A stretch of DNA of 64,000 nucleotides from UBA4421 sp028228615 (GCA_028228615.1 JAOJBS010000003.1:62001-126000), one strand, 5' to 3'. Counted from the first letter of the stretch, positions 17,101 through 25,884 are shown. A program made the numbers and translations. The notes: generated by a model from the sequence alone, not told the origin.

Positions 17101-17310
17101 CGGCACAATGTCTTTTATAGTGCTGGCAACAAGGTGGCCGTGGTGCGGTAAACCTGTGGCAAACGGAGGGCCGTCGTAAAAAATATACGGTTTCTTACCC
17201 TTGGTATTGTTTAAGGATTTTTGAAATGCCCCGGTGTCTTCCCAAAACTTGAGAATGTCATGTTCCATCTCAACAAAGGAAAATTGGGCGCTATCAGATG
17301 ACTCGGACAT
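14164..17310 (-). CDS. ileS: Isoleucyl-tRNA synthetase, type 2 (eukaryote-like) form
   Basis: A 1048-residue class I synthetase charging tRNA-Ile. DGPPFATGLPHHGHL carries the HIGH-equivalent HHGH at residues 56-59. KMSKS is at 595-599. An editing domain and long anticodon-binding C-terminus follow. HHGH, the GPPFATG context and the length over 1040 residues are those of the IleS2/eukaryotic-like class, not the roughly 930-residue E. coli type with a C-terminal zinc finger. IleS2 enzymes are known for low mupirocin sensitivity; that is not shown here. The open frame extends to 17376, but MSESSDSAQF at 17310 is the usual family start. Confidence 0.95.
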   Translation of the reverse strand: MSESSDSAQFSFVEMEHDILKFWEDTGAFQKSLNNTKGKKPYIFYDGPPFATGLPHHGHLVASTIKDIVPRYWTMKGRYVMRRFGWDCHGLPIEHEIDKQLGLSAQEAVEKLGVAGYNDECRGIVQRYVGEWRNTITRIGRWIDFDNDYKTMDVWYMESLWWVFKQLWDKGLIYQGVKVMPISTALGTPLANFEATSNYQDVQDPAVTVLLKLLDEDAHLAIWTTTPWTLPSNLAVCVGPDIEYSLVVDPESGEKIYLATERLPHYQGDSEFEVVKTVIGSELVGKKYAPIFDYFKDMQDQGGFVVVSDAYVSTESGTGLVHQAPAFGEDDNRVLRAHGVEAFVCPVTIHGEFTDEVPDFAGLHVKAADKEIINKLKSQGVLYRQEVIQHSYPYCYRSDTPLIYRAIPSWYVEVTAIKDKLLKANEQINWVPGHIKEGRFGNWLEGSIDWSISRNRVWGTPLPVWINDVTENALCIGSIEELEQYSGVKVDDLHREHVDGLTFSIEGEEGTYRRIEEVLDCWFESGSMPYAQLHYPFENKEVFEAGFPAEFIAEGLDQTRGWFYTLTVLAAALYDKPAFRNVIVNGMVMAEDGKKMSKSLRNYTPPDDLMEAYGADALRLYCINSGLVRGEEQRFADAGVRDMVRRALLPWYNAFSFLRTYAAIDGWSPDKGLHYGDNVLDQWLQSRLQTLKSNVAEEMEGYKLYNVVSQLFAFIEDLTNWYIRLNRGRFWGEEITGDKIAAYSTLYEVLLELAQVMAPFTPFISEHLFQSLERLAGHAPSPESVHLCDYPMADEQKVKPTLEVAVDRMQQVILLGRQKREEVKIGLRTPLASLTIINRDEALLDDMRLLESYVRDELNVQEIRYSADESDYIELQAKANFPLLGKRLGKRMKAFAAQISALSPEDIAKLQSQGSISLEANGDVEVFSDEEIQVQQQAKPGTNTVSNSQISVDLDCALTPELIRGGYAREVVNRIQRGRKDSGFAVTDRITVIYFAEGDLAQAIEEHQDYIMRETLCLDLQKAWVAQANSAEIDGCEMSYEMKQVSSI

Positions 17311-17428
17311 GTATAGATATTCTGTGGCTGAAATTCGGCGCTTATAGTACCTATTTTGGCCGCAGGATGCTGTCAACTTGATGAGGAAAAGGATAGCCTT
17401 TTAAGCCTTATAGGCGAGGAAAAGACAG

Positions 17429-18307
17429 ATGGATCTGAAGAACATGCAAATCGGGGCCGTATTTCCCCACAATGAAATAGGCACCGACCCCAGTGCGATT
17501 AAAGCCTACGCCCAAGGGGTAGAAGCATTGGGCATCAGCCACCTGCTCATTTACGACCATGTATTAGGGGCAGATCCAGACCGAGAAGGCGGTTTTCGCG
17601 GACCCTATGATAAAGACGTCGCCTTTCACGAGCCCCTCACCACCTTCGCCTTTATCGCCGGTGTGACAGAAAAGCTAGAAATGATCACCACGGTTATGAT
17701 TCTGCCCCAAAGACAAACGGTATTGGTGGCCAAACAAGCGGCGCAAGTTGCGCTGCTGTCAAACAACCGCTTCCGCCTAGGTGTAGGGGTGGGCTGGAAC
17801 CAAGTGGAATACACCGGCCTTAACGAGACATTTAACAATCGCGGGCGTCGCCAAACAGAGCAAGTGGAAGTGATGCGCAAGCTGTGGAGCGAAGACTCAA
17901 TAGACTACACCGGCGAATATCACCGTATTGATAAAGCCAGCATTCTCCCACGCCCAACCCAACGAATCCCGGTTTGGTTTGGTGGATCAGCGCCAGCACT
18001 GCTGGATCGCACGGCTAGGCTAGGCGATGGGTGGATACCCCTAATGGGCGCAAATGAAAAAGCCCAAGCCTGCATAGACCACATTAAAGCAAAGCGTGAA
18101 GAAGCGGGCTTAAGCTATGACGGCTTTGGCATACAGTCGCAGGCCCAATACGCGGGTGGCGATGCCGATCGGTGGGTTAAACACGCTAAGGCTTGGCAGA
18201 ACATGGGCTGCACCCACTTGGCAGTGGCGACGCACAATGCAGGAGAAACCAACGTCGATGGTCACCTGAAACGCATTGAGGAGTATCAACGCGCTCTGCA
18301 GGAATAG
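17429..18307 (+). CDS. LLM-class oxidoreductase
   Basis: A 292-residue luciferase-like TIM-barrel flavoprotein. MQIGAVFPHNEIGTD at the start, ITTVMILPQRQTVLVAKQAA, and RFRLGVGVGWNQVEY are hallmarks of the LLM family. RPTQRIPVWFGGSAPALLDRTARLGDGW is the conserved C-terminal strand-helix. Such enzymes use FMN or F420; I cannot tell which, and no F420 genes are in the window. It may act in oxidative breakdown of unusual substrates. It is divergent from ileS. A second LLM gene lies at 19511. Confidence 0.88.
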   Translation: MDLKNMQIGAVFPHNEIGTDPSAIKAYAQGVEALGISHLLIYDHVLGADPDREGGFRGPYDKDVAFHEPLTTFAFIAGVTEKLEMITTVMILPQRQTVLVAKQAAQVALLSNNRFRLGVGVGWNQVEYTGLNETFNNRGRRQTEQVEVMRKLWSEDSIDYTGEYHRIDKASILPRPTQRIPVWFGGSAPALLDRTARLGDGWIPLMGANEKAQACIDHIKAKREEAGLSYDGFGIQSQAQYAGGDADRWVKHAKAWQNMGCTHLAVATHNAGETNVDGHLKRIEEYQRALQE

Positions 18308-18321
18308 CTGCAAACAAGGTT

Positions 18322-18352
18322 AGGAGTGTGCGATTTATCAGATCGCGCTCCT
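18322..18352 (+). terminator. Hairpin after the LLM gene
   Basis: AGGAG and GCGAT pair with ATCGC and CTCCT around a short loop, with small internal bulges, 14 bases after the stop. Only a short C/T-rich tail follows, so it is a weak intrinsic terminator at best. Confidence 0.4.
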
Positions 18353-18457
18353 CTTACTGTCTATCTTCCCGCTCAGTGTTACGCCTACTGGTTCGCAACT
18401 GCGCCCAGCCAGGACTCAACTGCGCAACCGCGCGTCAACAAAGGTGGCAAGCGCCAC

Positions 18458-19231
18458 TCATAACTTTCTAGCTGGGAAAGCATCCACCGTTTCACGCGCT
18501 ATTTGCTGCAAATAGCGCGCTTCATCCTTAGGTAGACGTCCGTAATAGTCGTAGGCAAGACCATCCAGGTCATCATCATAAAGCGACAGATAAACCACAC
18601 AGGCCCCCAAATACGTACCGCGCAAGTTGGGATGGGTGTGATCAAAATCAGCGTGCAGGGAGAAACTGGGACGCTTTTGGTAGGAACGCGCATAGGCAAG
18701 CCCCACAGGAATCACTTTAGCCTTCGCGGCCAGCCCTGCTTCGATGTAAGTCTCACTGACTACGTTGATCATATTTTTATCGGCTTGACGATGGGGCGGC
18801 ACATAAGCATGCGTCATGTAAAGCATCGGTGTAGCGCCAATCTGTCTAACTTTGTTAGCGTAACTTACCGCTGTATCTATAAACGTTTGGCGCGTTTCAG
18901 GGGTTAGAGCCTCGAAACTTGCGCCCTGCATCACCACCGCTTGAAATGGGTCCTCGACACCAATCTGACCGGGCGTTAGCAGCCAATCAATATTGTGATG
19001 CTTAAGGCTCGCACCACCGATGGTGGCTGACTTAAATTCGAAGCCACTGGTTAGGCTAGCTGGGTGGCGCTCCTTCGCCATCCTTTCCACATGATTGTGC
19101 AGACTATCGTTGTAATAAAGATAGCTATTGCCAATGAACAGCACACGCTTTAGCTCGGTCTCCTGATCCGCTAGGGCGCCGGCAGACAAACTGAACACCA
19201 ACAACAAGGCTAAAAATACTCGTCTAAACAT
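18458..19231 (-). CDS. Secreted SGNH-type hydrolase
   Basis: A 257-residue protein with a Sec signal peptide (MFRRVFLALLLVFSLSAGALA, cleavage before DQ). Block I is VLFIGNSYLYYND with Ser of GNS as nucleophile. Block V is DFDHTHPNLRGTYLGA, giving the Asp/His pair. A VVMQGASFEAL segment resembles block II/III. This is an SGNH (GDSL-like) esterase fold acting in the periplasm or outside; the substrate is unknown. Length is normal. It stands alone, with a non-coding gap of 279 bases upstream that contains a 13-bp tandem repeat. Confidence 0.78.
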   Translation of the reverse strand: MFRRVFLALLLVFSLSAGALADQETELKRVLFIGNSYLYYNDSLHNHVERMAKERHPASLTSGFEFKSATIGGASLKHHNIDWLLTPGQIGVEDPFQAVVMQGASFEALTPETRQTFIDTAVSYANKVRQIGATPMLYMTHAYVPPHRQADKNMINVVSETYIEAGLAAKAKVIPVGLAYARSYQKRPSFSLHADFDHTHPNLRGTYLGACVVYLSLYDDDLDGLAYDYYGRLPKDEARYLQQIARETVDAFPARKL

Positions 19232-19281
19232 AGGTCATTCTCTTCTACTTGGTGAAATGAGCATACTACCCGCAACGTTCA

Positions 19282-19316
19282 CCAGCACAGTCTGCCAGCA
19301 CGGTCTGCCAGCACGG
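19282..19316. repeat. 13-bp tandem repeat, about 2.7 copies
   Basis: The unit CCAGCACGGTCTG is repeated (19282-19294 with one mismatch, 19295-19307, and a partial third copy to 19316), in the intergenic region upstream of the SGNH gene. Other 13-bp tandem duplications occur at 32271, 32305 and 46442. Confidence 0.85.
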
Positions 19317-19510
19317 TGAAGGTTACTCATAAAGCGACGGCTGCCTAACCAAAATAGGTTATTGCCCCGCGCAGGCGCGCTTGTCCATTAGCAAACCAGC
19401 AGAGATGTTGGTCGACCGAACCTCTACTAATAGAAACGTTAATTGGAACGTTGCTCGAAACCCCGCTCGCAAAGTTGATCGCAAGATGAATGCCTAACTT
19501 ACGTTACAGC

Positions 19511-20365
19511 CTAAGCAGCGCTAGACATCAACATATCTAAACGGCTAGCAAGTTTTTCCATAGACCCTGCAAAAACTGGCACAACCAACTGGTCTGTACC
19601 CGCTGCAGCATAGGCGGCAATGGTCTCGGGGTTTACTGGATGACGATTTGGCCCAACGATGAGCTGAATGTCCTGCCGAGAGCGGCCACTGGCCGCCAAA
19701 GCTGCATCCAGCCCAGGCAACCGTTCTACCAACGCCTCAGGGGTTAAATCATATCCATACCAACCGTCGCCCAAGCGCGCAACGCGTCTCAAAGCAGGAT
19801 CAGACTCGCCACCAAAAATAATCGGCGGGTGAGGTTTTTGCACAGGTTTAGGGTTGAAATGACAAGCCGCGAGCTCCACGGTTTTACCTGAAAACTCTGA
19901 AATGCCCTCGGACCACAATGCACGCATAACCATAATATATTCTTCGGTCCTAGACGCTCTCGTGGAAAAATCCATGCCTAGGCTGTCGAACTCTTCTTTG
20001 AGCCAACCAATGCCCACACCAAAATCTACCCGGCCACCTGACAAATAGTCTAAGTCGGCAACCATTTTCGCTGTGTAAACCGGCTGCCGTTGAGGCACCA
20101 GGCAAATACCTGTACCCAAACGCACGCGCTGGGTGTGAGCGGCGATGAAGGTTAAAGCAGTAAAAGGATCTAGCAGACCTTCCGGGTTGCCGGGAATGCG
20201 GCCATCATCTGCGTAGGGGTAGGTAGAGGCATATTCGGGGTAAAACAGCACATGCTCAGGCACCCAAATACCATGTACGCCCTTGGCTTCTGCCATTTGC
20301 ACGGCGTCTTTGATAAACCCGACCGGCGTATGTTCATTAAACGCCATAGCGACACTAATCTTCAT
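19511..20365 (-). CDS. LLM-class oxidoreductase (TIGR03619-like)
   Basis: A 284-residue luciferase-like protein beginning MKISVAMAFNEHTP. IWVPEHVLFYPEYASTYPY, VRLGTGICLVPQRQPV and RVDFGVGIGWLKEEFD identify the subgroup often annotated F420-dependent; cofactor use here is inference. PHPPIIFGGESDPALRRVARLGDGWYGY is the usual C-terminal signature. The ATG at 20365 with a GAGAGG site about 5 bases upstream is preferred over the open frame to 20392. It runs in the same direction as the upstream alpha/beta hydrolase (121 bases apart) and may form a small catabolic unit with it. Confidence 0.86.
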   Translation of the reverse strand: MKISVAMAFNEHTPVGFIKDAVQMAEAKGVHGIWVPEHVLFYPEYASTYPYADDGRIPGNPEGLLDPFTALTFIAAHTQRVRLGTGICLVPQRQPVYTAKMVADLDYLSGGRVDFGVGIGWLKEEFDSLGMDFSTRASRTEEYIMVMRALWSEGISEFSGKTVELAACHFNPKPVQKPHPPIIFGGESDPALRRVARLGDGWYGYDLTPEALVERLPGLDAALAASGRSRQDIQLIVGPNRHPVNPETIAAYAAAGTDQLVVPVFAGSMEKLASRLDMLMSSAA

Positions 20366-20485
20366 CGTTCCCTCTCCCAAAGGTAAAAACATTACATAGC
20401 GTGGGCTGTTGCGCCAACAGATGCAAGGACGCTAACACAACACGCGCTTGACCTTCCCCCAAAATCCAGCACTGGGAATAAATTG

Positions 20486-21367
20486 CTAGCTTGCAGCAGC
20501 GCCGGCCTTAATAAAGTCCACTACCAAACCCGGTTCTTGCATGGCGATGAAGTGTGTTAACTCGGGCAGCAAAACGTCTTGCCCATTCTTAAATTGATGC
20601 GCCAACTCTGGCCAAGTGGGCGACGCCGAAAAATCCATCTCCTGGCTTGTTTCATCACGAGGATTCGCCCGCAGCACCACCACTGGGGTGTTAATCGACG
20701 CGATCAACGGATATATATTTTCATCAAAGTCAGCCATATAAACCGACGCCTCGACTTTCGGCGGGCAAGCCAACTCTAAGCCCTCGCCTGTAGAGGAAGG
20801 TACGAGACCATGTTCGCAATAATCAGCAAAAACCTGCCGATCCCAGGTTGCGTAGGGCGCGCGCTCGGCATAGCGATCATGCATGTCAGCAACCGTGGAA
20901 AATTGGCCTCGGCGGCGAGCCACAGGGTGCTCTTCCACTGAATCAAATTGATGTTTGGTGCTGTTCTTAAATGCCTCTGGAGACAGAATAACCGGGTCAA
21001 CCAATACTAGGTGTTTGAAATGTTTCGCCTGGTGACCACACGCATGCACAACACAGTGACCGCCCATCGAGTGCCCCACACCGATGGCGTCCTTAAGACC
21101 GAGCATTTCACATACATGGAGTAGGTCATTACCGAACTGGGGCCATTTGTAAGGGGGCACATTTCCTGACCGCCCATGTCCGCGCATATCCACTGCAAAA
21201 ATGTGCCAATCTTCCGGCAGGCCTGCCACAATTTGATCCCAGCAGCGCGCATGAAATCCAGTTGCATGAACCAGCAACACTTGCTGACCACCGGGCACAC
21301 CCCATTCAAATACACATAAATCAACATCAGGCAGGTTAAGGGTCATTTGCTTTGGCGAAGCTGGCAT
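20486..21367 (-). CDS. Alpha/beta hydrolase
   Basis: A 293-residue alpha/beta hydrolase. HATGFHARCWDQ provides the oxyanion loop (HAxGF variant of HGxxG), VDMRGHGRS follows, and the nucleophile Ser100 is in VGHSMGGHCV. The general-base His is in LPELTHFIAMQEP. It could be an esterase, lactonase or C-C hydrolase. It lies in the same orientation as the LLM gene downstream and is divergent from idi across a 172-base gap. Confidence 0.84.
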   Translation of the reverse strand: MPASPKQMTLNLPDVDLCVFEWGVPGGQQVLLVHATGFHARCWDQIVAGLPEDWHIFAVDMRGHGRSGNVPPYKWPQFGNDLLHVCEMLGLKDAIGVGHSMGGHCVVHACGHQAKHFKHLVLVDPVILSPEAFKNSTKHQFDSVEEHPVARRRGQFSTVADMHDRYAERAPYATWDRQVFADYCEHGLVPSSTGEGLELACPPKVEASVYMADFDENIYPLIASINTPVVVLRANPRDETSQEMDFSASPTWPELAHQFKNGQDVLLPELTHFIAMQEPGLVVDFIKAGAAAS

Positions 21368-21539
21368 ATTTCAAACTCGAATGGACTACAAAAATGAGAA
21401 ACGCGCTAAATGCTCGCCCCGGTGACGGCGGATATCTTAGGCGAAAGCGCAACAAAGCGTTACACTAGAATTTTGTACAATAGTGTATTAAAGAACATTT
21501 ATTCACCGACCATTTACCGATTATTCACCGACGAAAGCC

Positions 21540-22115
21540 ATGACAGAACAAATCAATACCAGAACAGAAGTTGTTTCAGACGAAGCAGAATTGCTGATTC
21601 TTGTCGACAGCGAAGATCAGCCTATTGGCGAGCTGGATAAAGCCGCCTGCCACAATGGCGAGGGCACTCTACATAGAGCGTTTTCTTTGTTTATCCTCAA
21701 CGGTAAAGGTCAAATTTTGCTGCAAAAGCGCGCAAAAAATAAACGCCTGTGGGGCGGCTACTGGTCTAACTCTTGTTGCTCGCACCCACGAGTGGGTGAG
21801 TCAATGATTGATGCAGTAGTCCGGCGCAGTGAGCAAGAAGTAGGCATCAAGGTGGATGCGAAGTTTGTTTATAAATTTGAATACTCCGCCCAATTTGGCG
21901 AGGCAGGTAGCGAGAGAGAACTGTGCTCTGTTTATGTGGCACAAACAAACGATGAACCGGTATTCAATACCGAAGAAATCAGCGCCTGCCGCTGGGTCTC
22001 CCCAGCGAAACTGGCCAAAGCATTAGTCGACAACCCTGATCACTATACGCCTTGGCTAAAAATGGAATGGGAAACCCTGCGCCGCGATCACAGCAACGTA
22101 CTCAGAGCCTCTTGA
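21540..22115 (+). CDS. idi: Isopentenyl-diphosphate delta-isomerase, type I
   Basis: A 191-residue Nudix-fold enzyme interconverting isopentenyl and dimethylallyl diphosphate in isoprenoid synthesis. GTLHRAFSLFIL, LWGGYWSNSCCSHPRVGE (Cys80 equivalent to the catalytic Cys of E. coli Idi, with the metal-binding His in SHP) and ACRWVSPAKL are the type I signatures. The Glu-rich EVGIKV helix is the Nudix-like metal site. The ATG at 21540 gives the normal length; upstream codons in the open frame are unconserved. Confidence 0.94.
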   Translation: MTEQINTRTEVVSDEAELLILVDSEDQPIGELDKAACHNGEGTLHRAFSLFILNGKGQILLQKRAKNKRLWGGYWSNSCCSHPRVGESMIDAVVRRSEQEVGIKVDAKFVYKFEYSAQFGEAGSERELCSVYVAQTNDEPVFNTEEISACRWVSPAKLAKALVDNPDHYTPWLKMEWETLRRDHSNVLRAS

Positions 22116-22169
22116 GATTGGGCTTGGGCCCTGCCCTCGCCCCGCAGTTAGGCTACTAAGCTTGGAGAT

Positions 22170-22751
22170 CTAAACAGGCATCAGCTTTTGCTGGGCCCCA
22201 GCTTGTGCATCTGGACGCGAAATCACAATTTCATCCGCTAACCTAATCAAACCACCCTTCACCACCACCGCCATCACCCCAGCTTTACGCACAAGACTGC
22301 CATCAGCGTCTCGCTCTAATACTGCGGCCATTAACCCTGGCCGATAATCATCTAACTGCTTACATGGATTTCGCAAACCCGTGATACACAGTTGAGCTAC
22401 AGCGCCTATATTGAGCAAAGTGCCCGGCGGCAGACCCAATAAATCTATGCCAACAGTGGTGAGATTCTCACCCATTGATCCTGGGTACACATCAAAGCCT
22501 TGAACTCGTGTTTGTTGGATGAGTTCAAAATGCAACAAGTGCACCTGCCGCAAATTGGGTTGAGTTAGGTCGGCTTGTACTCTAGATCGATGCTGAACGG
22601 TAACTCCGCTATGCACATCGCCCTCAAGACCAATACCCCGAAGCAAACGCGCCTGACTAACTGGCGTTTTGCTAAAGCAATGGTCCCGGCTAATACTGAT
22701 TCCGATAAGAGAGTTCATTGTGCTTGGAGATTTCCCGCCGTTTCTGCACAT
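22170..22751 (-). CDS. MOSC-domain protein
   Basis: A 193-residue MOSC (molybdenum-cofactor sulfurase C-terminal) domain protein. LIGISISRDHCFSKTPVSQ, GLEGDVHSGV, YPGSMGENLTTVGIDLLGLPPG and LCITGLRNPCKQLDDY, with its conserved Cys, are clear. Stand-alone MOSC proteins are thought to move sulfur or bind molybdenum cofactor. The start is uncertain. The ATG at 22751 has an AGAGG site and lies 18 bases after the upstream crotonase stop; the ATG at 22718 gives the more typical family N-terminus. It is probably co-transcribed with the crotonase gene. Confidence 0.87.
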   Translation of the reverse strand: MCRNGGKSPSTMNSLIGISISRDHCFSKTPVSQARLLRGIGLEGDVHSGVTVQHRSRVQADLTQPNLRQVHLLHFELIQQTRVQGFDVYPGSMGENLTTVGIDLLGLPPGTLLNIGAVAQLCITGLRNPCKQLDDYRPGLMAAVLERDADGSLVRKAGVMAVVVKGGLIRLADEIVISRPDAQAGAQQKLMPV

Positions 22752-22769
22752 TTCATCTGCCTCTGCCGC

Positions 22770-23510
22770 CTATTTCATTGACTGCGGCTTAACACGCGTG
22801 CCAGCTGTTGCCGCGGTGTGCAAGTCAAACCATTCGTCAGCTGTCTGGCCTAAACGCGCGCGCATACCCTGCTTAATTTTTGCAGGCGCACCACTAGGGA
22901 AGTCTGCAAAGCGCTCGCATATCGCAGTGGCAGTTTGCAGAACTTGATCATCATCAACGCTTTGGTTAGCGAGGCCCAAACGAAGCATATCCGCACCCTT
23001 TAGTCGGTCGCCCAGAAGTACAACCTCTGCTATTACGGCCTCGCTATAGCGCAAATTCAACCATGCAAGATTGTAAGGTGCCGCCATACCAATTTGCACC
23101 TCACCCACTTGCACAAAAGACTGCTCACCCACCACCAAATAGTCGCAGGCTACCGCCAACGCAGCGCCGCCATTTATTGCGTATCTCTGCATAGCCCCAA
23201 CAATTGGCTTATCACATTGAAACAACGCTTTATGAGCACCACGCCAAATTGTTTGAAAGTCTGCCAGCCACTCCGGCTCAGGTGTGGCGTTAAATGCGCC
23301 AAGATCTAAACCTGAACAAAAAGCCCCGCCTTCACCACGAAGCATAATCGCCTGCACTTCAGCGTCTGCATTTAGGGCGTTAACGCGTTCCGCGAGGCCA
23401 ACGCCAAGTGGTCCTGTAATCGCATTTTTGCGCTCGGGTCGATTCAAAACCACCTCGGCCCATACCCCGCCAGCTTGAGTAGTAAACTTGTTGACTAAAA
23501 CCTCTTCCAT
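22770..23510 (-). CDS. Enoyl-CoA hydratase/isomerase family protein
   Basis: A 246-residue crotonase-fold protein. RPERKNAITGPL, GEGGAFCSGLDLGAF and the second oxyanion loop MQRYAINGGAALAVACDYLV are intact. As in the crotonase at 12390, the catalytic-Glu region is atypical (VQIGMAAPYNLAWLNL in place of GxxPxxGGxxRL), so the exact reaction is unclear. The ATG at 23510 has GGGGAAG upstream. The MOSC gene follows 18 bases after the stop. Confidence 0.85.
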   Translation of the reverse strand: MEEVLVNKFTTQAGGVWAEVVLNRPERKNAITGPLGVGLAERVNALNADAEVQAIMLRGEGGAFCSGLDLGAFNATPEPEWLADFQTIWRGAHKALFQCDKPIVGAMQRYAINGGAALAVACDYLVVGEQSFVQVGEVQIGMAAPYNLAWLNLRYSEAVIAEVVLLGDRLKGADMLRLGLANQSVDDDQVLQTATAICERFADFPSGAPAKIKQGMRARLGQTADEWFDLHTAATAGTRVKPQSMK

Positions 23511-23590
23511 GACTTCCCCTCCATTGAGTTAGTTTCTAAAAGCACCTTTTTGTTAAAAGTACATTGGGCGCCCCCTATTTATAGAGCGGC

Positions 23591-24502
23591 TTAAACAAGC
23601 AAAAGAATGCCTAAAACCAGTAAAAACATGCCTATCATTTCGCGGATTCTAATACGCTCACGCAAAAAGAAAACCGATGTCACCAGCGTAAACAACAATT
23701 CGACCTGGCCCAAAGCCCTGACAATTGCAGCATTTTGCAAGGTCATAGCCGTAAACCAACATATAGAACTAACGCTGCCAATTAATCCTACCCATATTGC
23801 AATAGGCCAACTGCGGACAACTTTACCTATTTGCTCAGGTTCTCTCAGCGAGAGATACACCCCCATTAGTACTGTTTGCAAGGTCAGCGTCACTGCCAGA
23901 GTAAAGCCCGCACGCTCGGCTAACCCCAATGTTGGTAGGCCATGCATCTGCGCGCCAGCATCAGCATCAATACTTAAGGCCAAGCTGGCACCGCGAAAAC
24001 ACACCGAACAAAGCGCGAATGCAGTACCCGCAAGCACACCGTACCAAACGCTGGCATCACCCTGAAGAAAGTCCTTGGTGCGAATACTCCCAGATAAAAA
24101 AAACACGCCCACCAAGCTCAAGGCAATACCCGTTAACGCTAGACCTGATACCGCATCACCTAAGATGATTAAGCCCAAAAGCGCTGCTTGTACGGCCTCT
24201 GTCTTACTCAAGGCAGTGCCCACAGCGAAATGCGAACCGCTTACAGCAGCCACCAACGCTGAAGTAGCAATGATCTGCATAATTGCGCCAACAATTACGT
24301 AAGCCAAAAACGCAAAATTTAGATCAGGCACACGACCTTCCCAAATGTAGGCGACATAAATCCATGCAAAAGGAATGGCATACACAAAACGCACATAAGC
24401 GGCGCCGTTAACTGAGAGTTCACCGGTTAGGCGCTTCTGCAACAACGAGCGCAAATTCTGCAAAAAAGCGCCGGCAATTGTTAAGCCAATCCAGAGTTCC
24501 AT
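23591..24502 (-). CDS. EamA/DMT-family transporter
   Basis: A 303-residue inner-membrane protein with about ten hydrophobic helices in two EamA repeats. The pattern AVGTALSKTEAVQAALLGLIILGDAVS and the second-half VRALGQVELLFTLVTSVFFLRERI, a conserved Glu-Arg loop, are DMT hallmarks. Substrates of such exporters vary (metabolites, amino acids). Its ATG overlaps the MATE stop codon as ATGA, so the two are translationally coupled and probably make a joint export operon. Confidence 0.87.
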   Translation of the reverse strand: MELWIGLTIAGAFLQNLRSLLQKRLTGELSVNGAAYVRFVYAIPFAWIYVAYIWEGRVPDLNFAFLAYVIVGAIMQIIATSALVAAVSGSHFAVGTALSKTEAVQAALLGLIILGDAVSGLALTGIALSLVGVFFLSGSIRTKDFLQGDASVWYGVLAGTAFALCSVCFRGASLALSIDADAGAQMHGLPTLGLAERAGFTLAVTLTLQTVLMGVYLSLREPEQIGKVVRSWPIAIWVGLIGSVSSICWFTAMTLQNAAIVRALGQVELLFTLVTSVFFLRERIRIREMIGMFLLVLGILLLV

Positions 24503-25884
24503 CAGCCGGCCTGCGGTATAGGCTGCGGCGTATGCGCCGCTATCTCACGCCGAGACACTTTATTAAACCGATAGAGCAGAAGTATTGCGGCGCAGGTTAA
24601 ACCCGTGGCCATGCCAATCCAATAACCGTACACCCCTAAATCTAAAGCTTCGAAATAGCCGAACCCTAGAATCCAAGCAACAGGAAACCCTACTACCCAG
24701 TAACATATTAGGGCTACTAAGAAGGGTGCTCTTGTGTCCTTGTAGCCTCTCAGAGCGCCCATACCGATGACTTGTAGGTCATCGGATAATTGAAAAAACG
24801 CAACAATGACTATTAACCCTGTGGCGAGCTCCACCACAGATGCCTCTGTAGAATATAAGCTGACAATAAATTCTCCACCTAGTAACAATGAAGAGACCGC
24901 AAAAAGCGCGAATACAAATCCTGCACCTACTGCCACTAACCCGCTACGGCGAGCGGCAACGTAATCGCCAGCGCCAACGTTGTAGCCCACGCGAATTGAA
25001 GTCGCCATCCCCAACCCCAACGGAATCATAAAGACTAGGCCAGAGACATTATTGACAATCTGGTTAGCCGCCACGGTTTCAACACCTAGGCGGCCGATCA
25101 ATAGGGTAACGGCCGAAAATATACTGAACTCCGCAAAGGTTGAGAGACCAATTGGCAGACCCAGCCGAACCAAACGCTTAATCTCCACAGCATCCGGCCA
25201 GGAAAACTCGGCAAATACGTTGGTTACTTTCACTCTAGAGAACTGCACAACACAAATAATGGCAATAAATTCAAAGGCCATCACAACAGAGGTCGCCCAA
25301 CCACAGCCCTCGCCCCCCATAGCGGGCAAACCCAGCCCGCCATGAATAAACCAATAATTCAGGGGAATTTTGAGCAGAAAGGCAGAACCGGCAATGAGCA
25401 TTGCAGGGGTGGTCCAAGACGTACCCTCGCACAGATAGCGCAGCACAAAGTAACCCAGCACCGGCAAGACGCCCCAACTCACCGCTTTCACATACGCCAT
25501 AGTTATGGGAATGGCTAAGGGATCAACACCAACAAAGTGATACATGGGTTCCAAATTATGCAGCAGGGTCATCATGGCAACACCGCAAAAAAACGCTATC
25601 CACAGCGCCTGACGTACGACGGCACCGGCCTCTCGCACCCGACCACCGCCGTGCAATTGAGAAACCGTGGGCGTAACCGCCATGACAACACCGGCAATTA
25701 ACATCAGGATCGGCCAAAAAATAACGCCACCAAGCGCTACGCCCGCCAGTTCAACGGAGCTCACCCGCCCTGCCATAATTGTGTCCAGAACCCCCAGCCC
25801 CATTTGAGCCAATTGCGTGACCACAAGCGGCAGGGCTAAACCGGTCAGCTTTTTCAATTCTGTGGTCACCACTGCCCGATCCAT
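24502..25884 (-). CDS. MATE-family multidrug/sodium antiporter
   Basis: A 460-residue, 12-helix membrane protein of the NorM-type MATE family. LPLVVTQLAQMGLGVLDTIMAGR is the helix-1 signature, repeated in the second half as LGLPIGLSTFAEFSIFSAVTLLIGRLG. Such proteins export cationic drugs or flavins using a sodium or proton gradient. Length is normal. The stop codon TGA overlaps the start of the EamA gene. A 293-base upstream region separates it from rubrerythrin. Confidence 0.92.
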   Translation of the reverse strand: MDRAVVTTELKKLTGLALPLVVTQLAQMGLGVLDTIMAGRVSSVELAGVALGGVIFWPILMLIAGVVMAVTPTVSQLHGGGRVREAGAVVRQALWIAFFCGVAMMTLLHNLEPMYHFVGVDPLAIPITMAYVKAVSWGVLPVLGYFVLRYLCEGTSWTTPAMLIAGSAFLLKIPLNYWFIHGGLGLPAMGGEGCGWATSVVMAFEFIAIICVVQFSRVKVTNVFAEFSWPDAVEIKRLVRLGLPIGLSTFAEFSIFSAVTLLIGRLGVETVAANQIVNNVSGLVFMIPLGLGMATSIRVGYNVGAGDYVAARRSGLVAVGAGFVFALFAVSSLLLGGEFIVSLYSTEASVVELATGLIVIVAFFQLSDDLQVIGMGALRGYKDTRAPFLVALICYWVVGFPVAWILGFGYFEALDLGVYGYWIGMATGLTCAAILLLYRFNKVSRREIAAHTPQPIPQAG

